This document shows, one piece after another, positions 1 through 5,291 of a stretch of 5,291 nucleotides of DNA. The stretch covers positions 1 to 5,291 of the forward strand of contig JAJXXN010000195.1 in NCBI GenBank assembly GCA_021781075.1. Reading direction: 5' to 3'. The notes below the pieces were generated by a model. The model saw only the letters and a program-made list of their open reading frames with translations. It searched no databases and was not told the origin of the DNA. This stretch comes from Acidobacteriota bacterium. Its GTDB lineage: Bacteria; Acidobacteriota; Terriglobia; Terriglobales; Acidobacteriaceae. A program made the position numbers and the translations under genes. Position 1 is the stretch's first letter. The number at the start of each line of letters is the position of its first letter.

Positions 1-2
1 AA

Positions 3-2237
3 CGGATGACGCTGGATGAAAAAATTGGCCAGATGGTGCAGTACTCGGCGGGGTTTGCGACGGGGCCGGGGGCGTCGAGAGTCACCTATGACGAGCTGGT
101 GGAAAAGGGGATGGTGGGCTCGATGCGCAACGGGCCCGATGCGGGCAAGGTGAACCACTACCAGCACATCGCGATGGAAAAATCGCGGCTTCATATTCCG
201 ATTTTGTTTGGATTGGATGTTATCCACGGGCACCGGACAACCTTCCCGGTCCCGCTGGCAATCGCGGCGAGCTTTGACCTCGAGGCGGGCGAGACGGTGG
301 CGCGGACGGGTGCGGTGGAAGCGCGCGCGGATGGTGTGACGTGGGTTTTTTCGCCGATGGTGGACATCTCGCGGGATGCGCGGTGGGGACGGATTATTGA
401 ATCGAATGGCGAGGACCCCTATTTGAGTTCGGCGATGGCGCGTGCGTGGGTCCGCGGCTATCAGCAGGGCGACCTCGGCAAGCCGGACTCGGTTGCAGCC
501 TGCGTGAAGCACTACGCCGCCTATGGCGCGGCGATTGCAGGGCGCGATTACAACGCCGTGGAGCTTGGCGACCCCACGTTGCGCCAGGTTTACCTTGAGC
601 CGTACCACGCGGCGATTGAGGAGGGCGCGGCGACAATCATGAGCTCGTTCAATTCACTCAACGGCGTGCCTGCGACTGCGAACCCCTATTTGCTGACGGA
701 GATCCTGCGCAAGGAGTGGGGTTTCAACGGCTTTGTGGATTCGGATTGGGCTGCGGTTTCAGAGCTGATCAGCCACTCCATCGGCGATGGCCCGACGGTG
801 GCGCGCAAGGCGCTGGAAGCCGGCGTTGACATGGACATGGAGGGCAACCTGTATGGGACGGTGCTCGCCCAGCAGGTGCGGTCGGGGAAGATTCCCGAGA
901 AGTATGTTGATGACGCGGTGCGCCGGATTCTGCGGGTGAAGTTCGCATTGGGATTGTTCGAGCATCCATACACGCCGGAGAGCGCGCCCTATACCGCGAC
1001 ACCGGCGAAGCGCGCGTTGGCGCGCAAGGTGGCTGAAGAGACATTTGTGCTGCTAAAGAATGAGCCGATGGAGGGAACAGGCAACCTGCTTCCCTTGCCC
1101 GCGTCGCTGAAGAAGGTGGCGCTCATTGGCCCACTGGCCGACAACCAGCGCGATGTGATTGGCGCATGGTCCGTGACCGGCGACCCGGCCAACGTGGTGA
1201 CGCTGAAATCCGCGCTGCAGGAGAAACTCGGCGACAACCTGCTTTATGCCAAGGGCAGCGACCTGCTGAGCGGCGAGGATGCGAATGTGCTGGAGCGTGT
1301 GAACTTCAACTTCCCTGCCGGGGAAGACAAGCATCTGCCAATTCCCGATGATGACAAGATGATCGCCGAGGCGGTGGCAACGGTGAAGCAGGCCGACGTG
1401 GCTATCTTGGCGCTTGGCGAAAGCACAAACTGGATGGAAGGCGAGGCGGCGAGCCGCACCAGGCTAGGGTTCACGGGTGCGCAGGAGAAGCTGTTGGAAG
1501 CGGTTGTGGCCACCGGCAAGCCGGTAATCCTGGTGGTGCTGGCTGGGCGGCCATTGGATCTGAAGTGGGCTTCGGAGCATGTCCCTGCGATTCTTGAGGC
1601 GTGGAGCCCGGGGATTGAGACCGGTCCGGCGATCGTGGATACGCTCTTCGGCGCGAACAACCCCTCGGGCAAGCTGCCGGCGAGTTTTCCGCGCGCGGTG
1701 GGCCAGGAACCACTCTATTACTCGCAGCTGCCCACAGGCCGCCCGGCGCATGGGGATTTGAGCCATATGCCCTACACCTCGGAGGAGAAATTTCAATCGC
1801 GGTATGTGGACGAGCAGAACTCCGCGCTCTATCCATTTGGATGGGGATTGAGCTACACGCGCTTCACCTATGGCCAGCCGACAATCAGCCGCGCTGAAAT
1901 TCCCTTGAGCGAGCTGGAGAAGGCTGAGCACAAGCCGGTGATTACAGTAGGGGTTGATGTGAAAAACGTTGGCTCCGTGGCAGGCACCGAGGTTGTGCAG
2001 CTTTACACACGCAACACGGTGGCGAGCGTGGAGCAGCCGGTGCGCGAGTTGAAGGGCTTCAAGCGTGTGGCATTGGCGCCGGGCGAGCAGAAGCACGTTG
2101 AATTCACCTTGGGCTTCGATGAATTGAGCTTCATCAATGTGGAATCGAAGCGCGTGGTGGAACCGACAACCTATGACATCTGGGTGGGTGGCAGTTCGCT
2201 GGCCACGGCGGAGACGACGCTGAAGACCACGGAATAA
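3..2237 (+). CDS. bglX: Beta-glucosidase, glycoside hydrolase family 3 (BglX-like), 5'-partial
   Basis: This enzyme is expected to hydrolyse terminal beta-linked glucose or related sugars from oligosaccharides, probably in the periplasm, as E. coli BglX does. Residues are numbered from the Met at position 6. The GH3 N-terminal barrel spans about 1-320. It contains GLDVIHG (D71, substrate pocket), GRIIESNGEDPYL, KHYAAYG (K168-H169) and the nucleophile motif FVDSDW, with D247 the likely nucleophile. The GH3 C-terminal domain spans about 345-590; NWMEGEAASRT holds the candidate acid/base, probably E480. It is followed by GRPLDL, NPSGKLPASFP and YPFGWGLSYT. A fibronectin-III-like domain occupies about 650-737. 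The frame is open through CGG at positions 3-5, and BglX proteins have roughly 50 residues (signal peptide plus a helix) before the MTxDEKIGQ motif. The Met at 6 is therefore internal and the gene starts outside the window. A terminator follows directly. The family is very secure; substrate specificity within GH3 and the symbol are inferred. Confidence 0.95.
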   Translation, partial: RMTLDEKIGQMVQYSAGFATGPGASRVTYDELVEKGMVGSMRNGPDAGKVNHYQHIAMEKSRLHIPILFGLDVIHGHRTTFPVPLAIAASFDLEAGETVARTGAVEARADGVTWVFSPMVDISRDARWGRIIESNGEDPYLSSAMARAWVRGYQQGDLGKPDSVAACVKHYAAYGAAIAGRDYNAVELGDPTLRQVYLEPYHAAIEEGAATIMSSFNSLNGVPATANPYLLTEILRKEWGFNGFVDSDWAAVSELISHSIGDGPTVARKALEAGVDMDMEGNLYGTVLAQQVRSGKIPEKYVDDAVRRILRVKFALGLFEHPYTPESAPYTATPAKRALARKVAEETFVLLKNEPMEGTGNLLPLPASLKKVALIGPLADNQRDVIGAWSVTGDPANVVTLKSALQEKLGDNLLYAKGSDLLSGEDANVLERVNFNFPAGEDKHLPIPDDDKMIAEAVATVKQADVAILALGESTNWMEGEAASRTRLGFTGAQEKLLEAVVATGKPVILVVLAGRPLDLKWASEHVPAILEAWSPGIETGPAIVDTLFGANNPSGKLPASFPRAVGQEPLYYSQLPTGRPAHGDLSHMPYTSEEKFQSRYVDEQNSALYPFGWGLSYTRFTYGQPTISRAEIPLSELEKAEHKPVITVGVDVKNVGSVAGTEVVQLYTRNTVASVEQPVRELKGFKRVALAPGEQKHVEFTLGFDELSFINVESKRVVEPTTYDIWVGGSSLATAETTLKTTE

Positions 2238-2259
2238 GATTTTTCAAACGATGCGCGCA

Positions 2260-2288
2260 TGGCCCGCTGAAAGCGGGCCAATCTTTTT
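2260..2288 (+). terminator. Rho-independent terminator of the GH3 gene
   Basis: The stem GGCCCGCT (2261-2268) pairs perfectly with AGCGGGCC (2272-2279) around a GAA loop, and T2260-A2280 adds one more pair. A run of five T at 2284-2288 follows after ATC. It lies 22 bases after the GH3 stop codon, so transcription of the glycosidase most likely ends here and the downstream propeller gene needs its own promoter. Confidence 0.9.
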
Positions 2289-2314
2289 ATGTGGGCATGG
2301 GCGCATCCACTTTC

Positions 2315-2340
2315 TTCCGCTCGCTGTACTACGGGCGGAG
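2315..2340 (+). repeat. Intergenic imperfect hairpin flanked by an 8-bp direct repeat
   Basis: TTCCGCTCG (2315-2323) can pair with CGGGCGGAG (2332-2340) as a 9-bp RNA stem that includes two G-U pairs, with an 8-base loop. No T-run follows it, so it is not a terminator on this strand. The octamer CGCATCCA flanks it at 2302-2309 and 2342-2349. The role is unknown. It lies upstream of the putative -10 box of the propeller gene, so it could be an operator, a degraded small repeat, or chance. Confidence 0.4.
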
Positions 2341-2360
2341 TCGCATCCATTAAACTGGTG

Positions 2361-2366
2361 GATAAT
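2361..2366 (+). promoter_or_regulatory. Possible -10 box for the propeller/GNAT operon
   Basis: GATAAT matches the sigma-70 -10 consensus at five of six bases and lies 45 bases before the propeller start codon. That would give a leader of about 38 bases carrying the ribosome binding site. No good -35 hexamer sits 16-18 bases upstream, so this is a weak call. A promoter somewhere in 2289-2390 is expected because a terminator lies immediately upstream. Confidence 0.3.
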
Positions 2367-2393
2367 TCGCCGGGGCTGATCGCGCGCCCCACC

Positions 2394-2401
2394 GAGGAAG
2401 G
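2394..2401 (+). promoter_or_regulatory. Ribosome binding site of the propeller gene
   Basis: GAGGAAGG is a good Shine-Dalgarno sequence ending 9 bases before ATG 2411. It favours this start over the next in-frame Met at 2426, which would be about 24 bases away. Confidence 0.7.
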
Positions 2402-2410
2402 TGGCGACTT

Positions 2411-3436
2411 ATGCTCAAATTGCCCATGACCATCCTGCATCGCGGATACTTGCTGGCTTGCCTGTTCCCAATTGCCATCAACCCTGTTGCGTCCCAGGTT
2501 GCGTCCAACCCCGCGCACGACAAATTATTCAGCACGGTTGCCGAGATTCCCCTGCCCGGCGCGGCCGTCCGCTTTGACTATGTGAGCGTGGATGCGCAAC
2601 ACGGCCGGCTCTATCTGGCGCACATGAATGACGATCACCTGGTGGTATTTGACCTGCGGAAGCGCGAGGTGGCGGCAAACCTTGCGGGTTTCAAGCGCGT
2701 GCATGGGGTGATTGCTGTTCCCGGGATCAACCGTGTTTTCGCCTCCGCGACGGGCGAGCACGAGATGATAGCCGTGGAGATGAGCACGCTGAAGAGAGCC
2801 GGGTCGGCCGGGCCGATCGACTATCCTGATGGGCTTGCCTACTCGCCCGGGACGAACAGGGTATTTGTCTCCGATGAGCACGGTGGAGTGGATGCGGTGG
2901 TGGACGCGGCGACGAACAAGCTGATTGCGGCGATTCCGCTGGGGGGCGGCGCGGGCAACACCGTTTACGATGCGGGCTCGGGCAAAATCCTTGTGGCGGT
3001 GCATTCGGTGAATGAACTGGTTGAGATAGACCCGGCGACACTGAAGATCACCGGGCGGTACGTGCTGCCGGGGATTGAGAACCCGCACGGCATAGCCTTG
3101 GATGAGGAGAAGCGCCTTGCCTTCATCGCCGGCGAGGAGAACCACACGCTGGCGGTATTCGACTTGAAGACGATGCGGCTCGTCAGTGTGCACCAGGTGG
3201 GTGAAGACCCCGATGTGCTGGCATTGGATGCGGCGCTGGGCCGCCTTTATGTATCAGCGGAGTCAGGGACGGTGACGGTTCTGCAAGAGGAGAACGGCGA
3301 CCTGAAAGAGTTGGGCAGGGTGACAATGCCACATGCGCATACGGTAGCCGTTGACCCGGCTACGCACCTGGTTTATTTTCCGCTGGAGAACGTCAACGGC
3401 CATCCGGTGCTGCGCATCCTGCAGCCGGGGCTTTGA
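2411..3436 (+). CDS. Secreted YVTN/YncE-like seven-bladed beta-propeller protein
   Basis: This 341-residue exported protein is built almost entirely of propeller repeats. Residues 1 to about 32 look like a Sec signal peptide: basic residues H10-R11, a hydrophobic stretch YLLACLFPIAINPVA, and cleavage plausible after VAS or ASQVAS. Seven repeats of 41-43 residues then begin near 55, 98, 139, 182, 225, 267 and 309. Each has the pattern small-hydrophobic-D/P-x-x-x-x-R-hydrophobic-F/Y-hydrophobic, then a turn and a strand such as LVVFDL or LAVFDL. This is typical of YVTN-type seven-bladed propellers; the whole length is one propeller with no extra domain. Such proteins commonly act as periplasmic binding or scaffold proteins, and the substrate cannot be read here. 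The start is supported by the GAGGAAGG site. The acetyltransferase gene follows 22 bases after the stop, probably in the same operon. The fold is confident; the function is unknown. Confidence 0.85.
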   Translation: MLKLPMTILHRGYLLACLFPIAINPVASQVASNPAHDKLFSTVAEIPLPGAAVRFDYVSVDAQHGRLYLAHMNDDHLVVFDLRKREVAANLAGFKRVHGVIAVPGINRVFASATGEHEMIAVEMSTLKRAGSAGPIDYPDGLAYSPGTNRVFVSDEHGGVDAVVDAATNKLIAAIPLGGGAGNTVYDAGSGKILVAVHSVNELVEIDPATLKITGRYVLPGIENPHGIALDEEKRLAFIAGEENHTLAVFDLKTMRLVSVHQVGEDPDVLALDAALGRLYVSAESGTVTVLQEENGDLKELGRVTMPHAHTVAVDPATHLVYFPLENVNGHPVLRILQPGL

Positions 3437-3458
3437 GCCGCGCGACCATGGGAATGAA

Positions 3459-4451
3459 ATGAGCATCAGCCAATCCACCCCCGAGATTCTCGACCTGCGG
3501 CACTTTAGCTCGCGCGAGCTGGCGGCGGTTCTGGACGTGGAGAGCACGTACTGGCTCAAGCACCTGCATTGGGATTACCGCACCTCGGCGCGGTTGCTGA
3601 ACCAGTACCTGGATTCGCACAGCCTGCCGGGCTATGTTGCGACACAGGAAGGAAAGCCTGTTGGCTACAGTTATTTTGTGTATGAAGAGTCCAAGGCGGT
3701 GCTGGGGAATGTATTTGCCAAGATGGAGGAAGGCGGGGACGGGGATGGGCGGGAGAAGCGCCAAATTGAGTCCCGGCTGCTGAAGCATGTTTTTGAGACG
3801 CTCTTCTCGTCGCCGGGGATGGAGCGCATTGAAGCGCAGATGCTGGTGCAGGCGACGGGCGCGCACACGCGACAGTTTGAGGAGGCGGGGTTCAAAATCC
3901 ATCCCCGGCTTTTGATGGTGCGCAGCTTGCGGGGCCCGCGTGTCGTGCCCGTGGTCAAGCTGCCCGCCGACCTGGAATTGCGCGGCTGGCGTGATGAGGA
4001 CCTGCACCCCGCGGGACGATTGATTGCCGAGGCCTACAATGGCCACCTCGACAGTGTGATCAACAATCAATACCGCACCATCCACGGCGCATTGCGCTTT
4101 CTGCACAACATTGTGCGCTACCCCGGATGCGGGGTCTTCACGCCGAATGTTTCGCAGGTGATTGTGGAGCGCACCAGCCGCGAACTGGTGGCGATGCTGC
4201 TCTGCTCGCGCATCAGCTCCGAGAGCGGCCACATCACGCAGATCTGCGTTCATCCCGATTATCGGCGGCGGGGGCTTGCGCATCTGCTCTTGACGTCCGC
4301 GGCATCGGGGTTTGTGTTGCAGGGCGCAACGGAACTTTCACTCACGGTTACGGCGGGTAATGAGGATGCGGTGCGGCTTTACCAGGGAAATGGGTATGAG
4401 GTGATGCACCGTTTTGACGCGGCGGTGTGGGAGAAGGCGCATTACGCTTGA
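3459..4451 (+). CDS. Tandem-GNAT acetyltransferase family protein
   Basis: This is a 330-residue cytoplasmic protein with two GNAT-like folds. The C-terminal half (about 170-330) is a complete GNAT domain. It has strand QICVHPDYRRRGLAHLL (H265; acetyl-CoA loop R269-R270-R271-G272-L273-A274), then LSLTVTAGNEDAVRLYQGNGYE (N301, Y308), the usual motif B ending in a GYE turn. The N-terminal half (about 10-157) has GNAT-like strands (KPVGYSYFVYEE, VLGNVFA, ERIEAQMLV) and ends FEEAGFKIHPRLLMVRSL, but its expected RxxGxG loop is replaced by an acidic, glycine-rich stretch (M89-G97). That half is probably non-catalytic. The two-domain layout resembles mycothiol synthase, but nothing here shows that activity, and the acceptor is unknown. 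An in-frame ATG at 3351 would overlap the propeller gene by 86 bases and add 36 non-GNAT, Cys/Arg-rich residues, so I chose ATG 3459, preceded by a weak GGGA at 3450-3453. Confidence 0.85.
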   Translation: MSISQSTPEILDLRHFSSRELAAVLDVESTYWLKHLHWDYRTSARLLNQYLDSHSLPGYVATQEGKPVGYSYFVYEESKAVLGNVFAKMEEGGDGDGREKRQIESRLLKHVFETLFSSPGMERIEAQMLVQATGAHTRQFEEAGFKIHPRLLMVRSLRGPRVVPVVKLPADLELRGWRDEDLHPAGRLIAEAYNGHLDSVINNQYRTIHGALRFLHNIVRYPGCGVFTPNVSQVIVERTSRELVAMLLCSRISSESGHITQICVHPDYRRRGLAHLLLTSAASGFVLQGATELSLTVTAGNEDAVRLYQGNGYEVMHRFDAAVWEKAHYA

Positions 4452-4475
4452 GCGCCGGGCGTGCCCCTGCTGCGG

Positions 4476-4481
4476 TATAGT
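4476..4481 (+). promoter_or_regulatory. Possible -10 box immediately before the 4490 start codon
   Basis: TATAGT matches the -10 consensus at five of six bases and ends 8 bases before ATG 4490. Transcription would start about at the A of the start codon or a few bases before it, so the mRNA would be leaderless or nearly so. This fits the absence of any Shine-Dalgarno sequence before 4490. No matching -35 is visible: TTGAGC at 4448-4453 is 22 bases away, which is too far. Confidence 0.4.
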
Positions 4482-4489
4482 CAAAAAGT

Positions 4490-4894
4490 ATGGCAACTGA
4501 GCAAAAATCAAAGGCCACAGGGCAGCAGCAGGGCTTTGTCTATCTTCCGCTCCTGGCTGGATGGCTGATACCCGGTTCGGGGCATTTTCTCGTGGGCAAG
4601 TGGGGACGCGGCGCCTTGGTCTCTGTCTCGATAGTTTCGATGTTTGTGCTTGGCCTGGGAATGCAGGGCAAGCTTTACACCGAGGTCCACGATATTCTTG
4701 ACCTTCTTGGCTTCATCGCCAACCTGGGCAACGGGCTGCTGTATTGGATGGCGCGCGGGGCCGGCCTGGGCGCGCAGATGGTGGACCACACGGTCGGGGA
4801 TTATGGCAAGATCTTCATCAGCGTGGCAGGCCTGTTGAACGTAATCAGCGCGGTGGATGCGCACAACCTGCGCACAGGGAGGAAGCCGCTATGA
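4490..4894 (+). CDS. Small multi-pass membrane protein, DUF6677/TM2-like
   Basis: This is a 134-residue inner-membrane protein of unknown function. A short polar N-terminus (1-15, Lys/Gln-rich) is followed by hydrophobic segments at about 17-35, 41-59, 68-88 and 107-124, giving three or four membrane passes. The motif PGSGHFLVGKWGRGA (28-42), between the first two, resembles the glycine-rich PGxGHFYLGxxxRG turn of TM2-type and DUF6677 proteins. The C-terminal DYGKIFISVAGLLNVISAVDAH is also like that group, which I recall mainly from Acidobacteriota. The family name is from memory and unverified. The gene starts 38 bases after the acetyltransferase with no Shine-Dalgarno sequence but a TATAGT box just upstream. 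Its stop overlaps the next gene's start as ATGA, so the two are translationally coupled and probably function together. Confidence 0.82.
   Translation: MATEQKSKATGQQQGFVYLPLLAGWLIPGSGHFLVGKWGRGALVSVSIVSMFVLGLGMQGKLYTEVHDILDLLGFIANLGNGLLYWMARGAGLGAQMVDHTVGDYGKIFISVAGLLNVISAVDAHNLRTGRKPL
4876..4885 (+). promoter_or_regulatory. Strong ribosome binding site for the 60-residue membrane protein
   Basis: AGGGAGGAAG lies inside the end of the upstream gene. Its GGAGG core (4878-4882) ends 8 bases before ATG 4891. This decides the start of the small downstream gene, as opposed to the longer in-frame possibility beginning at 4744. Confidence 0.85.
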
Positions 4895-5073
4895 GCCTGC
4901 AACCCTCGCACTTCACCACCCTGACGCTGTATGCGTTTTTCGCTTCCATTGTGTTCGGCATCACGATGCGCGAAACGCCGAGGAAAATGCTCCACTACGG
5001 GATATATTGCTTTGTGCTGTTTGTCGGCTCTGCGATTTTGCTCAGTTGGCTGATGTACTTTATTGCAAGGTAG
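4891..5073 (+). CDS. 60-residue two-helix membrane protein
   Basis: I do not recognise a named family. The product has two hydrophobic segments, about residues 8-26 (FTTLTLYAFFASIVFGITM) and 36-58 (around GIYCFVLFVGSAILLSWLMYF). They are joined by a short charged loop, RETPRKMLHY (27-36). The basic loop predicts a hairpin with both ends outside and the loop in the cytoplasm. It is complete, ends in TAG, and has a consensus ribosome binding site. Its ATG overlaps the stop of the upstream membrane-protein gene (ATGA at 4891-4894), a layout typical of subunits made together. The frame stays open upstream to 4744, but the stretch before 4891 is an out-of-frame, Arg/Gly-rich reading of the upstream gene and is not coding. 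Gene call confident; role unknown. Confidence 0.85.
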   Translation: MSLQPSHFTTLTLYAFFASIVFGITMRETPRKMLHYGIYCFVLFVGSAILLSWLMYFIAR

Positions 5074-5120
5074 TGGCAGGGACAATGCGCGGGAATTCCC
5101 GGGCAAGCACCAGACAAATG

Positions 5121-5148
5121 AAAGGCCGGCGTTTTATCGCCGGCCTTT
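5121..5148. terminator. Bidirectional terminator between convergent genes
   Basis: AAAGGCCGGCG (5121-5131) and CGCCGGCCTTT (5138-5148) form a perfect 11-bp stem around the loop TTTTAT. Because the stem itself begins with AAA and ends with TTT, it can act in both directions, although the T-runs are short (TTTGTTG on plus, TTTCATTTG on minus). It sits 47 bases after the plus-strand stop at 5073 and 17 bases beyond the minus-strand stop at 5166. Confidence 0.85.
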
Positions 5149-5165
5149 GTTGATATGGGCGGTTT

Positions 5166-5291
5166 CTATTTTGTAACACCAAGCCCGTCGTTCTTATGGT
5201 GGTTCGGGTACGGCGGCACCGGCGGATACACCACCGGGTGCTCCTTCAGTTGTTGCATCACCACCGCCACCGCGCGCTCCAGTTGCGGGTC
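5166..5291 (-). CDS. C-terminus of a probable tricorn-type S41 protease, partial
   Basis: Only the last 41 codons of this minus-strand gene are present, ending in TAG (complement of CTA at 5166-5168). The frame is open to the right edge. The visible sequence begins DPQLERAVAVVMQQLKEHP, continues with a proline/tyrosine-rich stretch (VVYPPVPPYPNHH) and ends GLGVTK. The DPQLExAVxVVxxxLKxxP helix followed by a PPYP tail is what I recall from the C-terminus of tricorn-protease homologues (S41 peptidases with an N-terminal WD40-like propeller and a PDZ domain). There it follows the catalytic S41 domain. None of the catalytic residues are in the window, so the assignment rests on this tail alone. 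The gene converges on the small membrane-protein operon with a shared hairpin between them. Confidence 0.65.
   Translation of the reverse strand, partial: DPQLERAVAVVMQQLKEHPVVYPPVPPYPNHHKNDGLGVTK

Noticed and set aside
1464..2096. Long minus-strand open frame (210 codons) inside the GH3 gene
   Set aside because: It lies opposite a fully conserved GH3 coding region, its translation is low-complexity Arg/His/Ala-rich, and it has no motif or ribosome binding site. It is a shadow of GC-rich coding DNA.
2450..2464. Possible lipobox LLAC (C17) in the propeller signal peptide
   Set aside because: The hydrophobic stretch before C17 is only about four residues and continues well past it, so signal peptidase I processing near residues 28-32 fits better.
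2525..3193. Minus-strand open frame (222 codons) opposite the propeller gene
   Set aside because: The plus strand shows seven regular propeller repeats here. The minus translation is His/Arg/Val-rich without motif or plausible start.
3393..4283. Long minus-strand open frame (296 codons) opposite the acetyltransferase
   Set aside because: The opposite strand encodes clear GNAT motifs in this span. The minus translation has no recognisable domain and is a codon-bias shadow.
5090..5101. Perfect 12-bp palindrome CGGGAATTCCCG after the last plus-strand gene
   Set aside because: It has no loop or T-run and no second copy in the window. It could be an operator half, but nothing nearby supports that and chance is adequate.
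1..5291. CRISPR arrays, tRNA/rRNA genes, insertion sequences, phage or defence genes, riboswitches
   Set aside because: I saw no regularly spaced repeats, no transposase or integrase motifs, no tRNA-like cloverleaf, and no non-coding gap longer than 173 bases that could hold a larger element.

Overview
The window looks like a chromosomal segment of a free-living, GC-rich, heterotrophic bacterium. My best guess is an acidobacterium of the Terriglobia type. This rests on the gene mix: a periplasmic GH3 glycosidase, a YVTN-type propeller, a small membrane protein resembling the DUF6677/TM2-like group, and a tricorn-type S41 protease tail. It is inference from remembered family distributions, not a computed placement.

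Layout. Positions 1-2237 hold most of a BglX-type GH3 beta-glucosidase whose N-terminus lies off the left edge. A strong rho-independent terminator follows at 2260-2288. The 173-base gap up to 2410 holds that terminator, a second weaker hairpin flanked by an 8-bp direct repeat, a possible -10 box and a good ribosome binding site. A secreted seven-bladed beta-propeller protein (2411-3436) and a tandem-GNAT acetyltransferase (3459-4451) follow with a 22-base gap and are probably co-transcribed. A putative TATAGT box just before 4490 may start a separate transcript for two small membrane proteins (4490-4894 and 4891-5073), which share an ATGA stop/start overlap. A perfect 11-bp hairpin at 5121-5148 separates them from a convergent minus-strand gene. 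Only the last 41 codons of that gene are present (5166-5291); they resemble the C-terminal tail of tricorn-type S41 proteases.

How the genes work together. The GH3 enzyme would release glucose or a similar sugar from oligosaccharides in the periplasm and is transcriptionally isolated by its terminator. The propeller and the acetyltransferase share an operon by spacing, but no common pathway is evident. The two small membrane proteins are the tightest pair in the window and probably act together in the inner membrane; their function is unknown.

I found no RNA genes, CRISPR arrays, insertion sequences, phage genes or defence systems, and no convincing undescribed multi-gene system. The most useful points are the partial minus-strand protease gene, the 60-residue overlapping membrane protein, the corrected acetyltransferase start, and a possible leaderless transcript at 4490.
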